Source: Cervus elaphus (lineage: Eukaryota > Chordata > Mammalia > Artiodactyla > Cervidae). Taken from it: DNA of 64,000 nt. The notes below the pieces were generated by a model. The model was not told the DNA's origin, did not search any database, and saw only the letters and a list, made by a program, of their open reading frames with translations. Position 1 is the stretch's first letter. Every line of letters starts with the position of its first letter. Where the stretch lies: contig NC_057819.1 of NCBI RefSeq assembly GCF_910594005.1, forward strand, positions 121,617,669 to 121,681,668. Direction: 5' to 3'. The translations under genes were made by a program, and so were the position numbers. Shown one piece after another: positions 54,863 through 64,000 of the stretch.

Positions 54863-56845
54863 CTGCAGGTGTGTCTGACTCCAGGCTCCACTCTTGCCCA
54901 GCGAAGAGGAGGCTCACAGCGACAGCACATGTATCGGGCCAGCCAGTCTGGCCTGGGATGTCCACAGGGGCCCTCATCTGGGGGCCAGGTGGCCTCTGGA
55001 GGCCAGGACAGGGACTCCCACACGCAGCAGTCTGGAGGTTTCCCTGGGTCCCAGTGGACCACACGGGCAGGTGTGGGTCAAGGCCAAGCCCTGGTGAGCA
55101 CATGGCCCCTACACCTGGGGTCCATCCCACCCCGGCTCTTCCGGGCGGGCACCACGGTGCTGGGAATGAGGTCTGGGGCATATGATGAGCAGCCCGCAGC
55201 TGGAGGTTGCAGGGTCAGCCTGACTCCTCAGGTGGTCGGGACAGGGGAGAGGTGGGTGGTCCCCTTGCATTGGGGTGCAGGGGCCTGAAGCTTCAGGAAG
55301 CCCAGACCAGCAGGAGGAGAGGGCCAGGGACCCATATATGTCCTAGGAAAGCACATGGTGGAGAGGAGAAGAAAGCACCCTCAGCACAGGGGCGCTGTCA
55401 GGAAGCAGGAGAGCTGCTGCCCACAGACGCCACGGTGGCCGAGAGGCTCAGAAAGTTTCCTGATCTTGATGTTATTGGACAGCCCGGGACCTGGGGCTCC
55501 CACCAGCGTGCTGAGTGTCACAGAGGCCAAGAGGGTAGGGATCTCCTTAGGGTCTGCCAGGAGGAGGTGTTTCTCGGGTGGTTCCTGGGCCTTGGCCGAC
55601 CGGTGCAGAGTGTGCAAGATGGGAGGGAGTGGACACGAGGGGTGGGGGTGGGGGTCACCACTTGGCAGGAGGAAGGTGGGATCCAGGGCACCCCGGGCCA
55701 GGACTCAGGACTCCTCCACGCCTCCCCTTCAACCTCTGGATGGAGCCACAGGGCGCTGCCGGCCGCTCCATCCACAGAGAGACAGGGGTCGCCCGGAGCC
55801 AAGACAGAGACACTGGGCCAAGGGCCACTGGTCACTCAGAAGGACCCTCCAGAGATCCTCCAGGTGCCTAGTCCCCTCAGGCCTCCACAGTGTTGAGGGG
55901 GCAGGAGTTCTGGTGTTACAAGAGTGGGCTGGTGCATGCGGGGGGCCTCAGACCCCACAGCAGCCCCTGGGCAGCAGGAAGGCATGGGCTGGAGGGAGGT
56001 GGGGGCTCTGCACACCCTCAGAAATGGTGACCTTTCCAGCCCCTCCCCAACACCCAGCGGCCCTGGACTACTGCCAGGGCTCCGCTTGGCCAAAGAGAGA
56101 AACCTCCTACGTGCTGGCACCAGGTACCCACCTGCAGGGCCGCACTCTCAGCGCCAAACCCCACCCCCTCCCCAACCTGTCCGATGAGCTCCCTCCAGAC
56201 AAGCTCCTCCAGACTTTCCCAAAAGGCCTCAGCCCCCAGGCACTTCCTGCAAAGCTTCAGCCTCACGTGGAGGAAAGGCTGCTGTCCACCGGACATCAGC
56301 ACACGGGGTCAAGGCCCCGGAACCTCCTGGGGCAGATCCCGGTGTCCCTGTATTGACTGACGTGAGGGACGCCAGCCTGAAGCCCGACAATCTGGTTCTG
56401 CAGCATCCGCATGCCCAGAAAACCCAATGCGTGAACCCAGGAGCAGGTCAGCTCCTCCCCCGCCGTGGGCCAGGCACGTCTGCTGCTGTTACAGGCGTCC
56501 TCCTGGCATCAAGCATCCCAGTGACTAGCCACAGTGGGACCTGTGCCCGTCACCAGACCTGCTGCTTCAGGTCATCAGCCTGCTTCTCGTTGGGCAGGTA
56601 TTGAGCACCTGCTTCTTGTTGCGACCTGCAGCAGCCCACAGGTCTGAGCCAGGGCACACCTGAGCGGACCCACAGGCCTGAGCCGGCAGACAGCCACTCC
56701 TCACGGTGTGCCGGAGTCTTCCGTGCAGCTGGCTGGGTGTTCGTTGATCAGTGTTGGCCTCTCCCAGGTCCTTGGCCTCTCAGCAGTTGCTTGGGAAGAA
56801 TCACAGCCTTGGGTCTGACTACATGACACCGCAGCGACGCCCTTA
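54863..56845. other. Stop-poor GC-rich interval with the longest open frame in the window
   Basis: A 333-codon plus-strand frame (55355-56356) overlaps another 229-codon frame (55207-55896) and minus-strand frames. There is no known domain, and multi-frame openness argues for composition rather than coding. A G-rich stretch lies at 55636-55660. Confidence 0.4.
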
Positions 56846-56849
56846 ACAG

Positions 56850-57275
56850 GATGAAGAGTGTCTCCTGAGATTTTTATCTTACCCAGAACCTGTGCATATG
56901 AACTCATTGGGAAATGAAGTCTTTGCAGGCATGATCAAGATGAGGTCTTACTGGATCAGGGTGGGCCTTGATCCAGCAATTGTTGGTCGTATAAGAGGAG
57001 AGACATGTGGACAGAGATACTCAGAGGGAAGAAGGCCAAGGGACAGCAGAACAGAGACTGTGATGAGTCCACCAGATCAAGGACCAAGGACTGTTGGCAA
57101 CACCAGAAGCTGGAAGAGACAAGGAGGGGTCTCCCCTGGTGCTGTTGCAGGGAGTGCACCCCTGTGCACACCTTGATTTTGGATTTCTGGTCTCGAGAAC
57201 CAGAAAAAGCATCTGTTGTTTAAGCTCCTGGGTTGTGGTCATCTGTTTCGGCAACTGTAGGGCACTGACTCATCC
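56850..57275 (+). mobile_element. MaLR-type (MLT1/MST-like) solo LTR, old
   Basis: The sequence order follows this LTR group: AATGAAGTCTTTGCAGGCAT, TGAGGTCTTACTGGATCAGG, GTATAAGAGGAGAGACATGT, CAACACCAGAAGCTGGAAGA, ACACCTTGATTTTGGATTTC, TCTGTTGTTTAAGCTCCTGG, then GGCAACTGTAGGGCACTGAC. No internal retroviral genes are attached. It is a fixed ancient mammalian LTR lying just past the METRNL 3' end. Confidence 0.75.
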
Positions 57276-57587
57276 TTGAGGACATGGGGCTCAGAACAGC
57301 CCCTGGGTATCTAGACACTTGCCCTGGGATCAGGCATTTGGGAGAAGCTGAGGTCAAAGGGCAGGATCTGGGCTAACAGGAAGGGGATGGGGTTGGTCCA
57401 CCAGAAAGGCAGGGGTTCTAAGTATGGAGCTAACAGCCTCACTTCGAGTTGGGTCCAGTATGAAACGTCCCTAACGCCAGGGCTGGGGTTAGGGGGGCGC
57501 TGACCCCAGGAGAAGACCTAACCTGGACCCCCAGCTAAGGGCCACACACCCCTGACCAGGGCCGAAGATAGACGCGCCATTGATCTG
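57276..57587. other. Intergenic spacer downstream of METRNL
   Basis: Unique GC-rich sequence between the MaLR LTR and the inferred METRNL cleavage site. Nothing else recognised. Confidence 0.5.
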
Positions 57588-58080
57588 TCAAGAGGCTGGT
57601 CTTTATTCCCTGGAATGGAAACACCCTGCAGTCCCAAAATGATGATGGCTGGCAAAGCCCCTCCTTTAAAAATTCAAAAACAAAATGAAAAACCATTAGG
57701 TGTCTGGCTCCATAAATTTCCATCAAAAGAAACAACTTTGAATGGTACCCAAGCCTGGTGTCCGGCGTCGGCTGTGAGCTACAGCCCCCACACTTCACCC
57801 AACATACCAGCCAAACACAGTGACTTTAGATGCTCAGAAAACAGTACAAAACGGAACACAAAGGCATTTTACGACACGGGAGTTTGCTTCCTATGGACAT
57901 TTCTTTTTTAAAAAAAATATAATAACTTAGTTGGCATGTTACAGCATCTCCGATCAATCCGTCAGGGAGTCCTTGGCCGGAACCTCGTGGGGCCGCATGC
58001 AGCGTGGGCCGCCCCAGCTTGAGCGCCAGGCACCCTCCACAGTGTGCGTGTCCACCGCTGCGGCCGCGGTCACCTGGCGC
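57588..58080 (-). other. METRNL: METRNL 3' untranslated region
   Basis: This is the roughly 490 bp between the METRNL stop and a canonical poly(A) signal. The part next to the stop is GC-rich and CpG-containing (about 57970-58080); the distal part (57600-57960) is A/T-richer. It carries no SINE or LINE. The 3' limit is inferred from the AATAAA hexamer at 57602-57607 plus about 15-20 nt, not seen directly. Confidence 0.75.
57602..57607 (-). terminator. METRNL: Polyadenylation signal AATAAA for METRNL
   Basis: The plus strand reads TTTATT here, giving AATAAA on the minus strand. It is the only canonical hexamer I see between the METRNL stop and this point, and it lies about 475 nt past the stop. 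Cleavage would fall near 57583-57590. Confidence 0.75.
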
Positions 58081-58403
58081 TCACTCCATGCCCATCTCGC
58101 AGGGGTTCATCCCCCTCTCCTCAGCGTCCCTGTACATCCTTTGGAAATCCTTGAAGCGTGGGGCGCAGCCGAGCCAGGCCTCCCCAAAGTGCATGTGGCC
58201 GGTGAAGAGAAACTCGCCGTGCCCGGGCCGGACGCCGCACTCCAGGAGCGTGGAGACGCGCCCCCGCCAGCCTCCACCCTCGCCCTCGGGGGCTGGCCGG
58301 AACACCCTGCTCTTCTGTCGGTAGAGCCGGCTCACGTTCAGGTGGATGGCCGACTCCTGCCGCTCCGGCTCGTGGATCACTTTCTGGATGGAGCCTCGGA
58401 CGA
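58081..58403 (-). CDS. METRNL: METRNL last coding exon (meteorin-like C-terminus, stop codon)
   Basis: This is the terminal coding exon of meteorin-like, a small secreted protein (adipokine/myokine) reported to promote adipose browning, act on immune cells and bind the KIT receptor. Read on the minus strand it encodes 106 residues after the shared codon, beginning VVRGSIQKV and ending NPCEMGME, then TGA at 58083-58081. Diagnostic strings are HEPERQESAIHL, SRLYRQKSRVF, LLECGVRPGHGEFLFTGHMH, FGEAWLGCAPRFKDF and QRMYRDAEERG, which match the METRNL C-terminus almost residue for residue. The acceptor is pyrimidine-rich and ends CTCTGCAG just before 58403. The first two bases (TC) complete a Val codon with the last G of the preceding exon (phase 1). 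Conserved cysteines lie in LECG, GCAP and NPCE. An N-V-S glycosylation sequon is present (HLNVSRL). No frameshift or stop interrupts it, so the gene looks functional. Confidence 0.97.
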
Positions 58404-59385
58404 CTGCAGAGGAAGGAGAGAGGGTCAGCAGGATGCTTACCAAGCCAATAGCACACCCCCCACCCCGCAGCAAACTGGGAGCTGATCCTGAATGCTGCCT
58501 TCCAGAAATTCTCATTAAAAAGCTCAATCCGCACACAAGAGGCTACCTAGGGGCTGCCCCACCACCCACACTGTCGGGGGGCAAAGATGCTCTTCTCTCA
58601 AGGGCCAGTCACAGAAGTGGGGGAAAACAGAAGACACAAACCTCATTGCGCACCAACTTTTCAAGTTGGAACAAGAAAAGTGACTGCACATAATACCCAA
58701 GATCTGCTGTGATTCTGCATCAAGATTGGACAGAAAGGGTGAAGCTTGGAGGAGAGCAAGGTGACAGGAAGGAGAAGGACAGAGCAGGCACAGCTTGGGG
58801 ACCCGTTGCCTGGACCCAGATCCCCTCTGTGTGGGGCCAGAAAGAAGAAGGGGGATTGAATTTCCACTCCCCAACTGCCCTGGGAGCCTAGGGGGCCAAG
58901 TCAGGTCCCGCTGGGCCGGCTCCAGCAAACTCATACTGAGTGTTGCCACCCTTAACCCGAGAACGTTTGTGCCAACGTCACGAACAGGTAGAGGCTGAGT
59001 CCCTGACCTCAGCCCTGACCCCACCAGTGCCTCCGACTTCCACACTTTGGTGCCTGCAAGGGACCTGGGTGTGGGCGGGGCACTGCAGAGAGGCTAGAGC
59101 CGGGACTTGGGCTCAAGCACAAAGCAGAAAAATGCTCAATATGTCCTCAAATAGGAATTCCCACCTTAAAGAGGAATTCCCAACTCTTGCCTGGTCCTGC
59201 ACACAGGTCCCTTTCCTTGGGCTGGGGTGGGGTGGGGGCGGTCACTCTAAATGAGTGGAAAGGAAGGTATTTTCCCGTGACCTGCAATTGGTGATGGAAG
59301 GGGGGCCAAGCCCAGTCTTCAGCAGAGTCTCTTCCCCCCAGGGGGTCTATGTCTCCCATATGGTGGGACCCTCCAGCATACTCAC
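58404..59385 (-). other. METRNL: METRNL intron 3 (982 bp)
   Basis: The intron is bounded by the GTGAGTAT donor below 59386 and the TTCCTCTGCAG acceptor above 58403, both on the minus strand. It is GC-rich unique sequence. The motif GGAATTCCCA / AGGAATTCCCA occurs twice close together (about 59153-59180), a small local duplication. No interspersed repeat was recognised. Confidence 0.9.
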
Positions 59386-59445
59386 CAAAGTCGCTGGTGC
59401 AGACGGCCAAGAGAACCTCTGTGTGGCTGCAAGGGCGACATGGGG
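59386..59445 (-). CDS. METRNL: METRNL penultimate coding exon (60 bp)
   Basis: This small internal exon of METRNL encodes PCRPCSHTEVLLAVCTSDF, with partial codons at both ends. Read on the minus strand, the acceptor CCCTGCAG precedes 59445 and the donor is G|GTGAGTAT just below 59386. Both junctions are phase 1: the exon starts CC (completing an Ala-type codon from exon 2) and ends with G, which joins TC of the last exon to give Val. The result is a continuous SDF-VVRGSIQ junction, as expected for the family. The CxxC pair and the LLAVCTSDF strand belong to the disulphide-bonded C-terminal half of meteorin-family proteins. Exon 2, which carries most of the mature protein, is not found between here and 64000. 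Confidence 0.94.
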
Positions 59446-62400
59446 CTGCAGGGAGAGAAGAGAGTCAGGTGCAGAGTCAGATGGGGCCTGTGGAAGCTCG
59501 AGGAACACAGACCCTCCTGCCTACAGCACACAGGTCACGTGACATCCTATAACTCCTCTGATGTCCGCAGCAACTGTCTAGGCCCCAGGCCTCTGCCACC
59601 AAGGAGCCAAGAGAGAAAGCAGGCGGGACCATGGCCTCTGCCTCGTGGGTGGGGAGATGCCTCTAGGAGCTCCAGGCTTACCTAGGCTGCCTGCGATGGC
59701 ATGAAAATGAAGGGCAAGTGGGGTTTTGTGCAGGACTGCACTCAGCTCATGTCTGCAGTCACACTTGACAAGGAGCCACTGGGCTCCAAGTCACTTCTCA
59801 GTGCCGAAACCAACCCATGCTCACCTGAAGCCGCATTCCTGACACCAGCCTGGCCAAGAGCCTCGCCTGGCCTCGGTGGCCAGGCCTGGAAATGCCAGGG
59901 CCTCCCATTCACACTGCCTGTCCCCACGGTCCCATCTGCCACCCCCATTCCATAGGAGGTCAAAGCACTGTCTAGAAGCACCACAAGGCTGTGGCCCTGC
60001 TAAACGCATTGGTGGGAGTGAGAGATGTGTCCACCTGCTTCAGCAGTGGGGTCCTTATCTAACCGACAAGGCCAAGTGACCACCTCCAAACCCCTCCAGA
60101 CACCTCTCACAGCAAGCTCAGTTCACAGAATCCCCTCTGAGATCCCCAGATGTGGGAGGGGGCCGATTCCTCCAGACAAACCAGTCCCTCTCGGTGGGCC
60201 TCTGCCCCGGGTCAGCCCTCCACCTACTGACTCAGACGGGCAGGAGCCCTCCAGAAAGGCTGGGGCAGGCGGGGAGAGAGAAACCGCGAGACTTGGGGGA
60301 CCCCTGGGGACCACAGCACTCCTAACTCAAGAGTGGATGTAGGGAGACACGAGTTCATTACTTGGCTCTGATGTTGCACTTTTCCTCACCTGTTTCTAGG
60401 GGCCCAAACTCCCTAACAACAGAAACATTAGGTATGAGCGCTCACCAGGAAAAGCTTCCCTCGGCCCTTTCACATTCTAAAGGCCCCACAGGGTCTCCAG
60501 CCTTGACGCTCACTGGGCCTGGACGAAGCTACAGCTGTCCGCCTGCCTGGCTCTGAACTGGGCTGAGCTGTCACCTGCCCAAGGGGCTGCAGTGACTCGG
60601 CCCTAGAGGAAACAGGCAGACTCGGAGAACAGGAGGAGCCTCTGGGGCCCCGAGTGTGTGTGTGGGCAACCAGAGATGACCCTGGAGTCTCCAGCGTCCT
60701 GGGACGCCCTGAGGATGGACATGATGTGTCCAGAGTGCTGGCCTTCCTGTCCTGCCCCCGGCAGGGGTGGGTGCACGCGTCCCAGTCCAGTCTGGTGAGT
60801 GCATGACTCACGGGTGCTTCTGTCAAGTTATCAGGAAAAAGGAGAAGCCGCAGAACAAGAACAGCCTGTCGGATGCGTCGGAAGCATCTGAGAGGACGGA
60901 GCGCCTCCCGCCCCAGCTCCAAATCCCGAGCCTTCGTGCTCTTTGTCACGAGTGTGGACCCGCCAGCCTCAAGGCCTCCCCTAAAAAAAGAGGGTGGCCA
61001 ACTGGGGGGTCCCCCACCTCTAGCCTGCTGGGGGCCTGCTGCCCACAGTAGGCCTGACAGAGGTCACTATGGTGAGGAAAGTGGGCTGCACAGCCTCACG
61101 TGCCTTGGGGGGACTTGTATCTTATGAGAGGTAGCTCATGGTGGTGGAGAGACTTCCCGTCCTGGTGGTGCCCCCAATGCCCACTGGGGCAGAGGCCCCC
61201 ACCTAGGGCCCTGGGGCCAGGCCTTGCAAGCTTCAAGGGCAGGGGGATGAGAGGCGAGGTCTGCACAAGCTCTCTAGAAGCTGAGACAGGCCCAGGCCAC
61301 GGACCCTGGTCGGACTGCAGGCCTGGGTGTGTGTAATCGCCAAGCCCTGGAGCCTCACCTTCTGTGGGTCGTAGGCCCCAGGACCTTGGCTGAATGCTGG
61401 GGAGAAAGGTGGCACGAGCTTGTCCCGGGCCCTGACTCAGGCCCAGCCCCACAGAGGATGTCCGAGGACCCGGTGGCCCCAGGGGCAGATGGGCAGCAGC
61501 CTGCAGACCCTCCTGTCGAAGCCTCAATGAGCTGGCGCCACACTGACAGCTGGAGCTAACAAATCCCGCATCCCCTGCAACTCTCTATGACCCTGAGCTT
61601 TATGAAGTGTAGGCACCTTCGTGGAGAATCCAGGCTGCCGATGCTAGAATCCAGCAGCAGTCTGGAAACAATTATTAATCGGAGTCAGGCTTGTAAAGGC
61701 GGAGTGGAATGCACTGGTTCCTGACACATCGAATCTCGTTTCCTTGCGGGGAAGGTGAGGAGGGGGCGACCCAGGGGCCGGGTGGAATTCTGGCCTGTAG
61801 TTCTCGGAAAAGGGGAGGGGCGGGGGAGTGTGGACATGGAGCAGATTATTCTGGAATGTGTATAAAATGAACTGAATGAAGTGGGGAAAAAAACAGGGTC
61901 AAGGAGACTAGCCTGGGGGTGGCGGGGACGCAGGTGACAATGGCAGGTACACAAGGGAAGGGCAGCACCCCACTGTCAGGCTCCGGGCAGCCTGACGCCC
62001 AAGGAGATGTTTGCAGATGGGGGGATGCTGCTTCAGCAGGTGGGACGGCCCAGGTAAGGATGACTAGGGAGGAGATCTTGTGTGAGACACCCTCTGGGGT
62101 CTCCAGCGCAGCCTTGCCAGGTGGGGAAACGCAGCATTTTAACAGGGAGGAAAGTGCAGGTGGCAACGTGGCCAGTGTTCCCTAAGCCAAGAGCCTCCTC
62201 TGATCGGCACGACAACCCCGCGCTCATCCCAACTCCAGGCTGCAAGGTAACATCGCCCCACAGGACCCTGAGGGAACTGACTGAGGCTGGTCGCCCCCTG
62301 TAGAGGCCCCACAAGCACAAGGAACTACCCCCCTCACCAGCTATCTCCCCCACACCTGCTCTCCTCCCTTCCTTTTCCTGGTGAGCAAGGGGTCACACCT

Positions 62401-64000
62401 TCCACCCCAAGAGCCCGGAGCTGGGTAAGATGAAAAGTAATCTTAATAATGACTTGGGGGGCTGGAGAAGCACTGGTGCAAGAAAACTAAATTTTCAGGG
62501 AAAAAATTAAGTTCTCTTCTGTTTCCAGGAGATAACCAAGTTTCTTCTCACTTCTGCATGCTGTTGTTTATCTCCCACAGCCCATCAAGGCCACCCCTAT
62601 ATTCTAAGGTGCCTGAGGGGGGGATGTCAGCAGGGGCCCCTCAAAGGGATCATTTGCCTCTGACTCATCAACAGAGTGGTTTCAAAGGGGACGGGGAGGT
62701 GAAGCCCATCAGAAACTATGGGACCCAGGCCGCCTCACCCCACCTGGCACCCACAGGCAGCGATGGGTGTCACTTCTGAGCCTTCACGGCTGGCACAAAG
62801 GGGAGTCCTCCTGCCCCTCCCCACCCTTCAGCTGTGGGTCTAAAACACCACTGCTATCCCCCTTCACCTGCACACAGAGGGCCAGCTCTGGGTGGGCATC
62901 ACACACAGCCCACCCCTGCTTCTCAGCTCCCTAAGCAATAAAAGAATAGGCTGGAATCAGGGGTCCCAGAAGAACCCCCAAAATGGGGTCTGCCTCTGTC
63001 TCTTAGAACCAGACCGAGTAACACCCCTGCCCTCCCTTGCTGGCCACCCCAACGGGTCCCCCAGCCCACAGGGCCATGGGGTTGCTGACGGTGCCCGTTT
63101 ACCCAAGTATACTGGGACCCTGCAGAAGATGGTCGGCCGGGGCCACAGTGAGGCCTCAGCATACAGTCCAGGCGTGGCCTGGAGCTTCTTCCACTAGTGA
63201 GCTGCATCTGGCTGCTCGCCTGCCTTTTATATCCTGCCAGGAGGAGGGAGTGTTGGGTTCCTCAGGTGCCTGGCGAGGCCCTCGTGGGAGGGGGACGGGG
63301 AGAGGCAGGTCCTCCTGCTCCGGCCACATGGCAGCCCAATCCTGAGTTGCCCAGGGCTGAAGGACCCCTGCCGCCCGCTTGCCCCTCTGTCTCCGCCTGC
63401 CTCTCCGTTCTCGCCTCTTCTTTGGCTGTCGGCACGTCTCAGTTCATACGAGGCAGCCGATTGTGCAACATGATGAACACGAGGCTGACACGCTCACCGT
63501 AAACACGCCCGGCGGAACCACCCAGAACTGCGGCCGGCAAGGCTCATGCACATCTCCCCTCCTCCAGGATCCCGGCCCACAGGGCCTCTCCTCTCATGTC
63601 AGCACAAACTGGAACTCGTGACTCATCGTCGAGGGAGAAGGCTTGTCCACCTCCCCAGCAGGTTGCTTCCTGGGCTGCTCGTCCCCAGGACGTGCGCTCA
63701 CCTTCACGGCCCACGCACCAGGGACCCGGCTTCACCGGGGTCTCCCAGCTGGAGCCAGGGCCAGACAGGAGGGCGCTGCCCTCTGAGAGCCCGCCTGGCC
63801 CCAGGGGAGGTCACTGCTGCCAGATGGCTGGCACCAGCATTCCACATTACGTACTCATTCCTTTGGCATTAAAAGCTTAGGGACGCATCCCTGGGGAGAA
63901 GGGACAGACCAGCCTCCCCGGATCCCTGCTGCCCTCGCCTCCTTCAGGACAGAGAGGTGCTGGGCCCATAGCTGCCAGACCCTGGGAGCATCTTGAGTCC
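59446..64000 (-). other. METRNL: METRNL intron 2, 3' part (runs off the window)
   Basis: This sequence lies upstream of the 60-bp exon on the gene strand. I found no stretch resembling METRNL exon 2, so the intron is at least 4.55 kb and continues past 64000. It is GC-rich and has no recognisable Bov-tA, Bov-A2, CHR, BovB or L1 copy, unlike the DNA downstream of the gene. Noted inside it are an AT-motif-rich patch at 61560-61690 and a CpG-richer patch at 63370-63545, both possible regulatory sequence. Confidence 0.8.

Noticed and set aside
54423..55181. 252-codon minus-strand open frame across the 90-bp duplication
   Set aside because: Its length is inflated by the in-phase duplication. The opposite strand is open as well and no domain is recognisable.
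56850..57275. Possible exon cluster or retroviral gene remnant
   Set aside because: The sequence matches an old MaLR-type LTR only; no gag, pol or env-like frame accompanies it.
58004..58485. Plus-strand open frames opposite METRNL exon 4
   Set aside because: They are shadows of the minus-strand METRNL coding sequence. The minus frame matches the protein and has proper splice and stop signals.

Overview
The window is nuclear DNA of a pecoran ruminant (cattle, sheep, goat or a close relative). This rests on its interspersed repeats: RTE-BovB LINEs, BovB-derived Bov-A2 SINEs, tRNA-Glu-headed Bov-tA SINEs and CHR-type SINEs, lying over older mammalian L1, L2, MIR and MaLR copies. I cannot fix the species from sequence alone. 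There are no bacterial, plasmid, phage or CRISPR features.

Only one protein-coding gene is recognisable. At 57.6-59.5 kb, on the minus strand, are the last two coding exons, the stop codon, the 3' UTR and a poly(A) signal of METRNL (meteorin-like, a secreted cytokine). Exon 2 and everything 5' of it lie beyond the right edge, so 59.4-64 kb is intron 2. Everything left of about 57.6 kb is DNA downstream of METRNL, with no second recognisable gene.

Layout: 1-7.2 kb has an L2 remnant, nested SINEs, L1 3' ends and a 2.95-kb BovB with a 5' inversion and target-site duplications (TSDs). 7.2-13 kb is mostly unique GC-rich DNA with one possible decayed exon. 13-15.2 kb is L1-rich. 15.2-26 kb is mixed unique sequence, SINEs, L1 pieces and a G-rich tract. 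26-31.8 kb has few transposons and some short CpG-richer patches. 31.8-47.9 kb alternates SINEs, L1M pieces, minisatellites and unique DNA with several candidate conserved elements. 48-57.3 kb holds microsatellites, a poly(A)-only insertion, a 90-bp tandem duplication and a MaLR-type LTR. 57.3-64 kb, the METRNL end, has no ruminant SINE or LINE that I can see.

I found no new multi-gene system. The most interesting signals are retrotransposition footprints (the BovB twin-priming structure and the poly(A)-only insertion with a 14-bp TSD) and some repeat-free, AT-motif-rich islands that may be regulatory. Most long open frames here sit in stop-poor GC-rich DNA and overlap one another in several frames, so I do not call them genes. 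Repeat families were assigned by eye, and boundaries without a quoted TSD are approximate.
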